Shown here piece by piece: positions 45,576 to 56,309 of a stretch of DNA of 64,000 nt (position 1 is the stretch's first letter; the number at the start of each line of letters is the position of its first letter). Source of the DNA: Trichobilharzia szidati. Lineage: Eukaryota; Platyhelminthes; Trematoda; Strigeidida; Schistosomatidae. The stretch is taken from NCBI GenBank assembly GCA_944472155.2, contig OX235277.1:17184804-17248803 (forward strand). The letters run 5' to 3'. A program made the translations under genes and the position numbers. The notes below the pieces were generated by a model. That model worked only from the letters and a program-made list of their open reading frames with translations, searched no databases and was not told the DNA's origin.

Positions 45576-46974
45576 ATCATATCTTAGTTTTTCAGCGGCG
45601 ATTTTTTTCGATTATAGCTTGCATTTGCTGGAATACTGACGCGCTTTTCTCTTATTTTTGCGAATAATTGGAATCCTTTTGTTATTCACCTTCTTCACGT
45701 TGATTATGTTTCCTTGGAGCAACAGCTGCTTTCGTGTTATTTATGGGCACTAATCTTGACAGAAAACCTAACCGTTTTAATTTGCAGATTTAATGTCTCT
45801 ACAATGCACAAGCTTGCTTTGCATTTGAGCTTGCTTGCACACTAAGCCAACGAAACATTTTGCACCACACTCGTTGTACCTTATGAATTAGTTTATTATA
45901 AGTGTCATTTCGGTGTAGTCGTGTTGCTTGAGGTGGATGATTTAGTCTCCAAGCCTTCATTGTCTCATCAGATGACATCATCAATGCATATTTCAATTTG
46001 AAAGGAAACATTTCAATTCTCTGCGAGTACAGCAGGTATCTCTCTCCTCGAAATCTTGTACTTGACAGTTTGCATTCATTCACCTCGTCATCTTCTAGTC
46101 TGCATGCATTGATAGTCAATGTTTAGTTGATCTGATATCAGATTTATGGCTTCTGTGAATTTCTCCTTATGCATTGGTTAATCTCGTCTACGCCAATGTG
46201 TCTGTTGATTGCCGATCCCTCTGAATGACAGGTTTCCGGTAGTTTTCAGGCATTTTAGTGTTTTCTTTGTCTTGGATGTAAAGACTTCTGTATGAGGATG
46301 AATGTCAGAGGAAAACCTCCCGAACGATCTGATAGTATAATGCATAATTATTCTGACATTCAAGCTTAATTCATAATAATAACTAAAAACTAGACTTTTC
46401 TGAACGTTTCTCTGTGTAAGTCACAGCTTGTCAAGCAAATGTTTTCTGAATTCTCCTGCAAACTATGAGAGTTGGAAAATTTCGCCTTTCAGTAACTCAT
46501 TCAGCAGGTAGATGAAGAGAGGTGTGGAGTGATGGCTACAAAATTCGTGAAAACTAAGTAATTGGGAACCTCTAAATTTCCTCATAATCATGATTTTATT
46601 GGTCATTTGAAAAGACAAACCACCGCAGCATAACACTCGTTAATTGTGAACAACTGCTTCCTGCAACTTCACCGGTTACCTCCAGAGCACTTTTATATAA
46701 CTATTCACTGGAATCACTCCCAATGTCAACGCATCTCGTAATCATCCCCGCGTATGGACTATTCTGTCACTTTGAGGATTCTTGAAAGAAAGTCTCATAT
46801 GAAAAGCCAAGTGTCATATGTAAGTCAAGTTTACTCCAGAGTAGAGCCAAATACCGAGAAAAGAGAAACAATATATTATGTTGATCTGATTGCTTCATTC
46901 TTTGTCTTCCTGTTTTGATGGATGAATTACATATAGTCGCTATACTGTAAGATACATATACATGCAACAACCCT
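45576..46974. other. Unrecognised 1.4 kb with one slightly GC-richer frame
   Basis: A 106-codon minus-strand frame (45799-46119) contains KAWRLNHPPQATRLHRND and HKVQRVWCKMFRW, which looks more like protein than its neighbours, but I cannot assign it to a family. It could be a decayed transposon frame. No repeat partner in the window. Confidence 0.3.
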
Positions 46975-47510
46975 CTTCTCAGGCGTGATGCTAGCAACCT
47001 CACTCTGTAAATAAAGCTGCTACAGAAACTTCGGTACAGTGAGTTTCCTTGCGACAAAAGAAGAAGTCTGTGTGGGGACATGGAACAGTCGCATCATTTG
47101 TGAGATTATCAAAGCTGCTCAGCTGACAGACGAGATGAAACGATAAGCTATCCAAGTTCTGGGAATATTGGGAAGCAGAAAGGAATGGAGGTGGACTCAT
47201 CAGGTTGTCAACGGAATAGTCAATGATATACTGCTGTCACGCAGGAGACAACCATGAGCACACAAAAAGTGTGGCTATCATGATGTCAACAAATGCAACG
47301 AAGGCCCTGATACAATGGGAGGCAATCGCGCCGAGGACAATGACCGCAAGATCCAATTCAAATGTAAAGAAAGCGACAGTTATACAATGCTTTGCAAGCA
47401 ACGCAGAACTCGAGACGAAAGATGAGTTCTACAGAAAAGTGCAAGCAACAATGGACAATACTCCAGATGGTGAAGTTGATACTAATGGGAGACATGAACG
47501 AAAATTTTAG
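46975..47510 (+). pseudogene. RTE-clade LINE remnant: 5' region and endonuclease domain
   Basis: Starts with GTGATGCTAGCAACCTCACT, the counterpart of the SINE body, then reads VGTWNSRIICEIIKAAQLTDEM and, after a frameshift near 47220, CCHAGDNHEHTKSVAIMMS, ALIQWEAIAPR, and VIQCFASNAELETKDEFYRK. These follow the N-terminal apurinic-type endonuclease of RTE polyproteins (WNVRTM, HTQGVALML, NVIQCYAP). A final shift leaves LMGDMNENF, the usual MGDLNA motif, after which the similarity stops. In-frame stops and at least two frameshifts; a dead, 3'-truncated piece. Confidence 0.82.
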
Positions 47511-48040
47511 ACCAGATGAAGTTTACTCCACTATATATAGCCATATACAGAGTAAAGAAAAACGATAGAATGTTCTACTCACAATTCAATAATAATGAAA
47601 ACACTATATTCTATGAAAACATACGTCACACGTATTCACAGTTGGCAGTAATCTAACTGAAGTTAATTAATGTTGATTCGATCTTTTGTGCAAATCCCAA
47701 AAACAAACGATGATTGTGTTAGTAGTGAAAATAAAATCAGTCTGATGAAAGATATTGTCTATGAATATTCTTGACAGTTCTTTCTCAAATGACTAATCTA
47801 ATCCATGCTGTTCAGAGTACTGAAAAAAGTAGAAGTATTCGACAAGAACAATAGGTATCGAATATGCACAAAGGAATTATGTAGAAAACATTATAAGTAG
47901 TTGAAAGTCTCAAGGATGCTGGTCATATGAAAACGCGTTTCTCTCAATTGTTGTCATCGTTTAACTGGTGACACTCAGAATAAAGCTATTGCTCATGTAA
48001 ACTTCAGGAAACTAATAGTATGAGGATACGGATACAGAAT
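47511..48040. other. No supported gene
   Basis: AT-rich sequence between the RTE remnant and the next array fragment. Confidence 0.45.
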
Positions 48041-48287
48041 AAATTCATTTTGAAACTGATCAGAAAAGATACTGCATGGAGAATGACAAGTTAACACAAT
48101 CATTTAAACAACGGAGTTTAACTCACCAGGCAAACCACTTCCTACAATAAGGCATACATAAAATAATAAGAAACGTGACACCAGCAACTCTTGGACTCAT
48201 GGTATCTGTAAATAGTTTGCTCCTCATTTCTTCATTTTGGTCACATTTCAATTCACATATGTCTTAGTAAGACTCTTTCACGCCTGC
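48041..48287. repeat. Array R2 fragment with 15-nt exon (copy U3)
   Basis: Matches the exon 2 / intron 1 part of units B and D, from ACTGATCAGAAAAGATA to TCTTAGTAAGACTC, where an RTE LINE end begins. The first exon is lost. Confidence 0.8.
48127..48141 (-). CDS. Second exon, 15 nt, copy U3
   Basis: Minus strand: acceptor GCCTTATTGTAG, exon GAAGTGGTTTGCCTG, donor GTGAGTTAAAC. Reads S-G-L-P after the split glycine. Exon 1 is absent nearby. Confidence 0.6.
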
Positions 48288-48965
48288 CCACACAATTTCA
48301 TGTCCTCTTGACATGACCTCCTGCGTGTTACCCTCACATTGACGACCAACCCACCGCTTACTTTTCGGGCTCCACTCGAGAGCGTTTTGTGTGATATCAC
48401 TTTATGGCTTTTTCAGAATAGGTCAAATCCACCTACATTTCTTCTTGCATATTCGTTGTACATTATGTTCCTAGTTGATTAGCTTTCAGAAATCCTTGTT
48501 GTTCATCTTTCCTAGGTATTTGGTCTTCATTGGTTTTGGCTGAAGACAGCTATTGATGAAGATATGTAGTTTGTTCAAAGTGCTTTTCATGACGCGGCGC
48601 CAAGTCTCTGATCCGTATAGTAGCAATGAACTTATTTGGAGTTGAAAAATACGCATTTCATTTTTCATGCTGAGTGCTGTTGATCTCCACACAAACTCAA
48701 GAGTAATGAAAGTATGCTTTGCTTTCCAGATTCTCGCTTTGATATCCTCATATGCTTTGCCTGTAGTTGAAACGATGCTTCCCAGGTCAGTGCGTCAAGG
48801 AGATTGCTTCATTCAGATTTCTCCCATTTATGCTGATTGTTGTCTGTTGTTGTTGGTGTCACTGTTGCTGTTGGCCAACTTGTTGCTTTCTACTGGCATA
48901 TATTCCAGTGCGTAGGAAATCAGACAAATATCATTGACGAAGTCTATATCCTGCAATTCATTTTG
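48288..48965 (-). pseudogene. RTE-clade LINE remnant: reverse transcriptase end and C-terminus
   Basis: On the minus strand: INGRNLNEAISL, DIKARIWKAKHTF, WRSTALSMKNEMRIF and LLLYGSETWRRVMKSTLNKL, then HIFINSCLQPKPMK. LLYGSETWR and the C-terminal block are hallmarks of RTE polyproteins. Farther 3' (48300-48480) the DNA still follows the LINE at 3-353 (CTCGAGTGGAGCCCGAAA against CTCGAGTGGATCCCGAAA). Several frameshifts; 5' part absent. It interrupts the array copy U3. Confidence 0.82.
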
Positions 48966-49369
48966 TGAGGTTCCATTTTATGCCTGTTTCCTCGCTTCAC
49001 ACTCTCTGTCGCATTATCAGTTCTACCGAAATCAGGAATATCATTTTGGATAGTATACAGAATTGTCTCACTGCCGTCTTCACACATCATTCAAATGTAA
49101 TGGGAATTTGTCGTTTCCATGCAACTGATTTTTATACGTTTCTATTTGTAATAAAACACGTCGTGTTTTTGACGGAAAATAGTGACCAGGATAAGAATAG
49201 AGATTCGAAAAGCGACTTCAGCCATTGGCGTGGGAATGAGATAGTCTGTCATCATCAACAAAAGGTAACTCGGTGACAAATAAAATAGCTAGTATATTCA
49301 ACATGTCTGTGGCATATATATTGGATGTCAAATGTTACAACAGTCAGTTACTTCGTAAAAAGCATGTGT

Positions 49370-49470
49370 TTAAACAGGAGAAATTTATTTTAAAACTGAT
49401 CAGAAAAGATATTGAACAACGAAGTTTAACTCACCAGCTGAACTGCTTCCTACAATGACGCATACATAAC
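49370..49470. repeat. Array R2 fragment with 15-nt exon (copy U4)
   Basis: Same start as the U3 fragment (AAACTGATCAGAAAAGATA) but only about 100 bp long. Confidence 0.75.
49435..49449 (-). CDS. Second exon, 15 nt, copy U4
   Basis: Minus strand: acceptor GCGTCATTGTAG, exon GAAGCAGTTCAGCTG, donor GTGAGTTAAAC. Five of 15 bases differ from U3, against about one in 18 in the donor-side flank. Confidence 0.6.
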
Positions 49471-50668
49471 ATAGTTAAACAGGTGATACGAGCCCATTTA
49501 TTAACCAAAAACTGATTTTTTTTAACGTTATACTCCTTTCTTTTTGTGCTGTTATCAAACTCTAATGAGGTTGTTCCTCTTGTATGCTCAATCTGATGGC
49601 ATATCAGTTTTATGTTTTTCCAATTATTCTGTTGATGCCTGAATCTCTTTCGTTGTGGTTGGGTTTCGTTTTTTGTTTTTTATTTCTATTGTGTCTCACC
49701 TCTCAATTGTACCATTTTAATCTTTGAGATTATTCGCATCATTACCCAATTTTATCTGTTTTTATCAATGCACGATTATCTGACCTTATAGGTAAACATT
49801 GCTTTTTTCATCTTAAGCAATTTCTCTGGTATATATTTGCTGCATATAATTTATCTATGTCACCGTCTGCCGGTCATTGTTGAATCTGACCTCGTTATTC
49901 TGCATACTAATTCTGACGAACCTTTTCTTAAATTCCGTATATAACAATTACATTTTGTATATACAGGATAATAACCAATATAAATAGATTAATAATGACT
50001 AAATGAGGCTACACTGACACCCAATATTCCTAATTTAAAAATCATTTATTATTCTACCATAATGAACTCTGCCTCAGGTTGTGAAACATACGAATATTAC
50101 TGAGAATTTTATCTCATAAGGAGTTCAAAATATATATATATATGTACATGAAGAGACACATATCCGACTAATGTATTCAGCAGTAAATTTTCATTTAACA
50201 TTATAGTGAAGCATTCTGTCAATTGATATATGAACGCGAAGATGAACAAGACATGACTAGATTTCAAGTGATGGAAATATTGGCCATATCCACATCAAAT
50301 AAGTCGTATTCTCAGTTGAAATTATTCTGATATACTGACATCATTTTTATCCTTATTTAATGCAGAGTTCACGTATCATATCAAGATTCAGTCGAACACT
50401 TTATCCAGATTATTTTTTGGTTGGCTATGTGGTGAGATTTCACTTGCTATCAGCCAACAAGTAACTAAGTGAAATAAATATACTCCTCTCAAAGAGTGAA
50501 GTGAGGAACACAGCTGTTCACGCCAGCTATTGATGAATTCTTTCCAACAGTGATGTAGCTGCATATTGCTGGCTAACAAAAACAACTTTTCAGTTTGCCA
50601 CAAATTAAATTCTTAGAAGAACCATTCACTTGAAAAAAATTTTTAAGAACAATCACCTTTTCATACAA
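49471..50668. other. No supported gene
   Basis: AT-rich; no repeat partner, RNA structure or coding signal recognised. Confidence 0.45.
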
Positions 50669-50795
50669 TTAATACATATTTGCATATGATAGCTTATCTC
50701 GACGTTCAAATTCTCTCCTTCTACGCGTTATATCATGATTCCAAGAGTTAAATAAGGATCTTTTGAATTCATCATAATTACCAGCCATTTTTCCT
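50669..50795 (-). CDS. Candidate larger or terminal exon
   Basis: A strong acceptor (ATTATTTTCATTGCTATCAG) precedes 50795. In the frame ending at TAA 50671-50669 the exon reads GKMAGNYDEFKRSLFNSWN and then HDITRRRREFERRDKLSY: hydrophilic, basic and more protein-like than anything around it. In the phase set by exon 1 the frame would instead stop after 22 codons. Either reading makes it a plausible 3' exon of the U5 gene (first exon 56199-56262), but the phase conflict is unresolved and there is no second copy. Confidence 0.35.
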
Positions 50796-51739
50796 CTGAT
50801 AGCAATGAAAATAATTATGTGTGGAATCATAAGCAGCATGCAGTTAAAATCTAGGTGGGAATTGTGTTCTATTCTTGAAGAAAATATGAGAAGGTAAATA
50901 AAAGAGCAAATTGTTTGCATGACCCATGAAGGACATAAACACCTGGTTCTCACAGCCGCAGCATGACCGAAAATTTCACTCTACGACCACCAAGTAATAA
51001 AGCATCGACAATAAATTAGGAGTCGACCCAATTTGATGAATTTAATTCGCCAAGATGTTTCTGTCTGCAGGACAATTTAACATTTCCGTAATTTTATGTA
51101 GTATTCACATTTATGTCTACATAATACTATTTTGCATGTCGGATAGCTTCGGCCCATCTGGTCACAAAGCACTATATTCACCACAAATCACACCTAATTT
51201 TGATAGTTGATTTTGTTGAAACAATGTCGTCTACAGAATAGTGTAAGAGATTATTGATTATGCGCATACATCTGTTATTGTCACCAATAGTCTAAATAAC
51301 CATCTTTGTTACTCAGATATGTATGCGGAAAAGACCAAATCAGTATTTCTTATCTCCAGATGTAACAACCTATCAAACATTGATAAGAAATGGAAAGTCG
51401 ATGTGCTTATGTGAAGTGAATTCTCCAAGTTGGATGTGTTACCAGGACAATATAACATTTCAGTTATTTGATGTATTATTCACTCATATGTATGTGTAAT
51501 GCGATCTTGCATGTGACATTACTTCTCTTCTAGTGATGTAATAAACTTTTACTAAGAGTTCTGACCTTATTTAGATAGTTGCTTTTTCTGATAGAGTATG
51601 ATCACGTAACAGAGATGTAGATTAGCTTGAATTTACATGCTGCTATTTTTTTTCATTATCAACCAAATTATCTTTCTTCTCTTGCTTATCTGTATGCACA
51701 AAAGACCAGACTAATATTTCTAGCTTGAAAGCATTGCTG
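50796..51739. other. No supported gene
   Basis: Two diverged blocks (51040-51130 and 51410-51500) share GACAATTTAACATTTC / GACAATATAACATTTC and TTCACAT / TTCACTCATATGTATG, hinting at an old internal duplication. Confidence 0.4.
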
Positions 51740-52144
51740 TAAACAATAACAACGTGTGTGTTCAGTTTACAGAATTCATTGTTACCATGATAATTTTTAT
51801 TTTTGTTATTGAAGTGTCAATACAAGATTGTGTTCTTTCAATCCTCTTAGTGATGTGGTATGTAGTTTCTCGCTGTAGAAAACCTTATTGTATTTGAAAC
51901 AAATCGCATTTTGTTTTTACACACATCACGATGATGCAATGGAACATACATGTACATGTTTATGAGAAGAATTAAGAATCACTATCAATGGAAATGATTC
52001 TATGGATAAACAATAATAATAATAAAGTTATTTGTGGGTGACAGCTAATGGACTTTAATTAACTCAACAAGAGTTGTTTACAATGAATGAATGTATTCAT
52101 GCGTTTCTTGGAGTTGACTTTGAAAGGAGTACTGCATTGATGTT

Positions 52145-52386
52145 GGTGCGTCGGTGGTATAGTGGTTAGGACGCTCGCCAACCATGCACATGGTCCGGGG
52201 CTCGATCCCCGGCCGACGCACTCCTTTACCTCTCTGAGCCAGAAATAACGCTGGTGAAGAGGAAAGGTTGGGCGTGAGGCTAGCAACCCCATCCTATAAA
52301 ATAAACACTGCTACAGAAACTTCAAGCCACAAGCTTGAAGCCCTATGTTCCACTGGGGAACGTGAAGGAAATAAAAAAATAAAAAA
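52145..52386 (+). mobile_element. tRNA-derived SINE, complete copy with 14-bp target duplication
   Basis: Nearly identical to the copy at 1091-1324 over head, body and tail. ACTGCATTGATGTT flanks it (52131-52144 and 52387-52400). The tail is A-rich with T interruptions. Confidence 0.95.
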
Positions 52387-52406
52387 ACTGCATTGATGTT
52401 AAGCGT

Positions 52407-52562
52407 GAGAAAGAAGATTTCACTATGTGTTAACTTCTACAGTTTACACGGCTTCACTAACAAGGATTTCTTCCATTGAGATACTGATGTAGATGGAAGG
52501 AATCCTTGTTAGTGAAGCCGTGTCAATCACAATACGTAACACACAGAGAAATCTTCTTTCTC
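52407..52562. repeat. Central hairpin of the long palindrome
   Basis: GAGAAAGAAGATTTC at 52407 pairs with GAAATCTTCTTTCTC at 52548, and an uninterrupted 23-bp pair stands near the loop (52446-52468 with 52501-52523). Loop of about 17 bases (52476-52492). Confidence 0.88.
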
Positions 52563-52915
52563 CAGCTATTCATAATTTCATTACTCCTTTCAAAGATAAC
52601 TTAACCAAATTTACGCATTCATGCATTCATTCATTCTTTGTTTATTCATAAAATCATCTCCATGTATATTGATTCTTAGTTCTTCTCATAAACATGTACA
52701 TTCATGTTCCATTGCTTCATCGTGACTTTTGTGAAAACAAAATGCCACATTGTAAAAACTAAGTCGGTTTAGTTTCAAAATTAAGCTGTATACCACAACA
52801 CCAAGTCAACTGAGAGAAAAGAATCCTCTATTTTTACTTCGTTAACAAAATCGTAGTAAAAATGTGGTCTGTAAACTGATCACACACTTCGTCATTTTTT
52901 ACAGCTTGATGAACT

Positions 52916-53699
52916 CATTGAATGATAATGAATTAGACTACCAGTGAGTTATTGGAAGTTTTCGTGCAAACACGTAAATATTTGCATATTCTCATGACTA
53001 CACTGTGCAAAAGAAATGAACTACTAAAAGAAGTTAAGATTTCTGATAAGTATTAGGTAGGTTGTTAGATGAGAAGCTGCCCATTATGGAGGATAATATT
53101 ATTAAAGCTCGAATATGAGAAAAACATCTCTACTTTCTGAAATGTTGCGTTTTCCTGGTAATGCAGAAAACTTGGCGAATTTACTCAACTATATATCAGA
53201 TCTACTATCCATGTTTGAATCCAACCTATTCAGGCTATTGTGTGTTTATCAACCTACATTGAACTAGATAATAAATTAAGAATTATTTTCCGATTTGCTG
53301 GCGGTGAGATACATAGCGGTAAACTAGTTAATGATATGATCTCAATTCATATTCAAGTTTATTCTCCTTGAGATCATGAATCTGAGGAGATTTGCTTCAG
53401 AATTATTTAAAGCTGTATAATGCGAATTTGTTTCACTTGTGTTTCCTGAGCTGGATTGTTTAATTATGAAGCTATCATTGCCCTACTTCGTAACATCCTC
53501 TGCGTAAACTTCAATTTGAAGTGAGCTTTTAGACTTCTTGTGTGTCGTATTTTGATTTTTTCATCTTTTTCAAGGCCTTTTGTTCTTTAATGTTAAGTTG
53601 TACGTGTTGTTTTCTCTCAGGTTGATCAATGGTAGGATTGTTTGGCTCATCAGACGGATCAGATCACAAAGTAAGACCAAATACGAATGAAATCCAATG
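52916..53699. other. No supported gene
   Basis: AT-rich, nothing recognised. Confidence 0.4.
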
Positions 53700-55190
53700 T
53701 AAAATGTCATACACGGTTACTACAACATGCCGAAAATACGCAGACTGAATATCCCACTACGACGAGCTGCAATAAAACCAGGAACCGCCACATGCAATTT
53801 CTCTGGAGAACTATATAGAAATTTGAAACAGCTAACGAATTCATGCAATCATTCCATCAACTCAGCTATCCAGTTTCGGCAGAAAATCAGGGACATGCGA
53901 GAAGATGACTGATAATTTATGGTATTCTTCGATGTCACACTAATCTACAACTCGATTCGACAGAAATTTACAGAAGAAACCATGGAGGAGTTCCTCAGCA
54001 ACGTCGAACACCTCCCACAACCATCAAAAATGCAACACAAAATTAGATGGAATACATAAACCTATTCTTAACGACGTAATTTCACTTCAATGGGCAAATA
54101 TTTGAACAAGTTAAAGAAACACCCATGGGTTCGTGAATATGAGGTTTGAGTGCAAAAGCTGTGACGCAAAGAATCAAAAACATAATCCTACCAAAGATAA
54201 AACCCTATATTTGGATACTTTACGTAAATGACATAATCGCATTCCCCGAAACAAAACGAGTAAAAAATCTCACAACTCAATAATCAACGTCATCAACGAC
54301 ATTCAATTTGTAACAAAAGTTGAATCCGAGAGCAAAATCCTATTTTTGGACGTCTTAGTCAAGCGAACAACCACAAAAGAATGGGAAACCCAAGTTTATA
54401 GAAAATAGACTCTCACAGACCAACTACTGAATTATAACGGCAACGATCCAATAACACACAAATGAAATGGTATACAAACACTATCCAAGAAGTCTAGCAC
54501 TCATCACAGCACTCTCACCGTAAGAAAATTGCAGAAAGTTATTTCATAAACGTCTTGCTAAGGAATAGATATTCACGGGATTTCATCAAAAAACGTATAC
54601 CCCAAGCCAACCTATTAAATCATAGACCTCCCTGAAAATCAGAAAGAAAATCGCTATACCATTTTTAAAGGACATTGCAGAAAGCAATGCGAGCATCTTC
54701 AATCCTTTAGGAATTGATGTTGCAGACAAACCAGTAAAACCACTAAACCAATTTCTGTGTCAGTAAAAATACTTTAAGGCGTAGCAAGATAAAACCAAAA
54801 TAGTCGACCAAATAGATTTCAATGACTGTGAAAAATACTACACTGGCCAAAGTGGACGTCTCCTTCTACTTCGTATCCAAGAATATAAACAAGCCGTCAA
54901 AGACATGACATCCACTCCAAAATATAAATTCATAAAGACAAACACTGACACCATTTCGACTGTGATAACGTTCAAATATTAAACAGAGAAAACACCAAGA
55001 TTGTCGGAGAATGTCTGGGAGCCTGATATTCCAGTGAATCGTCAGTCAATAGACACATCGTCATTGACAACATTTACCAATCAAAAAGAAGGAAATCTCA
55101 CACACATGAGGAGAAACTTCAGGTCAAGGAAACGATGAATACAAATTTGCGTAGCCTACAGGGTGTGAAAACATAAAAAACAGCCAAACG
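53700..55190 (+). pseudogene. PLE5: decayed Penelope-like reverse transcriptase / GIY-YIG, plus strand
   Basis: Order of recognisable pieces, in shifting frames: RRAAIKPGTATCNFSGELYR and LTNSCNHSINSAIQFRQKIR (fingers), VFFDVTLIYNSI (motif A), TPMGS then LSAKAVTQRIKNIILPKI (motif B), PYIWILYVNDIIAFPETK (motif C, with YVND in place of YVDD), ILFLDVLVKRTTT, QVYRK, and near 54806-54892 IDFNDCEKYYTGQSGRLLL with RIQEYKQAVK, a GIY-YIG signature. The sequence differs clearly from PLE1-4, so it is another family. Many stops and frameshifts; the oldest PLE in the window. Ends were not found. Confidence 0.8.
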
Positions 55191-55900
55191 CGATGAAGGT
55201 TATCAGGAGAGATGACTAATAAACTCGTGGAGAAAATCTAAGAGCTCACTTCAAATTTAAGTATGTGCAGAAGATGTTGACTAGTAGGTCAATAAAAGTT
55301 ACCTCAATAAATCACCTAGCCCAGAATAAGACTACATCAAAAGCAACCACCTGAGCTACAAAGTTTGTGCGTCTTTTTGTCAATATTACTAGCGGAACAT
55401 GCTATGATGTGTTCGAAACTGAGAACTATATTGAAATGATTAGTAATATTTTTGCATTCAGACAGCTACATACTGATTCAGTAGAACGCCTCCATTTCAT
55501 TCAGAAAATGTCTTGAATGTTTCATGGTTTGCTGGTTGATATTGTCCTTTCTTTCCCGTCTCAATCCATTAGTTATCCACTGTTTAATACAGAGCATGAC
55601 GCACTTTTCATATATTTAATTTTGAGGAGTGATGTCAATATCTTCAGGCACCAATTGACTAACCTTGATATATTCAAACCTATGATTTCGAATAGTCTTA
55701 TGAAACATCCAATTGATGTGCATTGAAGAAATAGCTTTTAAATTTATCTATAGGCTACTAACAGCTGATGAACAGCAATGCATTTCAAAAATGCATTCAA
55801 AATGATATAATACAATCGTCATTTTCTCTGTTTCAAGCATTAGTTTTAACAGAACTAGCTAAGTTTAGACGTGAATGCGAGAGACATTTTATAATAAATA
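55191..55900. other. No supported gene
   Basis: Between PLE5 and the next array copy; no feature recognised. Confidence 0.4.
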
Positions 55901-55920
55901 AATATCATTGCTTAACTCAC

Positions 55921-55935
55921 TTTGTGTGCCGCTAC
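55921..55935 (-). CDS. Second exon, 15 nt, copy U5
   Basis: Minus strand: acceptor TACTCCATTGCAG, exon GTAGCGGCACACAAA, donor GTGAGTTAAGC. Reads S-G-T-Q after the split glycine. The exon shares little with the other copies but the borders and surrounding intron align. Intron 1 is 263 bp. Confidence 0.65.
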
Positions 55936-56198
55936 CTGCAATGGAGTATACATGAAAGATTAAGGGAGATCACACTAGCTACACGTGAACTCTACAAATT
56001 TTATGTGCAATCCGTGAACATGTTCTGTTTGTTTTGTTTATAAGGACCACAGTTGTATTTCATTCCATTAGAGATAGTCCTCATTTCTTCAGTTCATCCG
56101 TGTTTTATTTACGTATGGCTTAATCAAACATATACAGAATCGACAATTTTCAGTAAGCAAGAAAGTAATATCATAATTCGGAAAACGGGTAAACTCAC

Positions 56199-56262
56199 CA
56201 TCAACAAGTTCACGGACGATGCAGACGGCAGAAATAATTCCTATCAAACGCAGAGAAACCAT
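56199..56262 (-). CDS. First coding exon, 64 nt, copy U5 (signal peptide)
   Basis: From the ATG at 56262-56260: MVSLRLIGII then SAVCIVRELVD, followed by donor GTGAGTTTAC, a canonical site. Same 64-nt length and phase as U1 and U2 although the sequence has diverged more. An in-frame ATG four codons upstream (MIKKM) also exists; the one given is the position conserved in the other copies. Confidence 0.7.
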
Positions 56263-56299
56263 TTTTTTGATCACACGTGGAGATCTCCAAAGTATTTTG

Positions 56300-56308
56300 C
56301 TTTAAATA
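56300..56308 (-). promoter_or_regulatory. TATA-like box of copy U5
   Basis: TATTTAAAG on the minus strand, 38 bases before the ATG. Confidence 0.48.
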
Positions 56309-56309
56309 C

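Larger units (their letters stand above)
51740..52915. repeat. Long palindrome with a SINE in its left arm
   Basis: 51740-52475 and 52493-52915 are inverted copies about the centre at 52484, once the SINE and its duplication (52145-52400) are set aside. Matching blocks include CTTCTCATAAACATGTACAT (right arm 52683; inverted at 51960), TACTCCTTTCAAAG and the perfect 23-bp pair next to the centre. Similarity falls with distance from the centre. A third copy of the arm lies at 33985-34260. Confidence 0.82.

Noticed and set aside
48667..48915. Plus-strand 82-codon frame with a leucine-rich end
   Set aside because: Antisense to the RTE reverse transcriptase remnant read on the minus strand.
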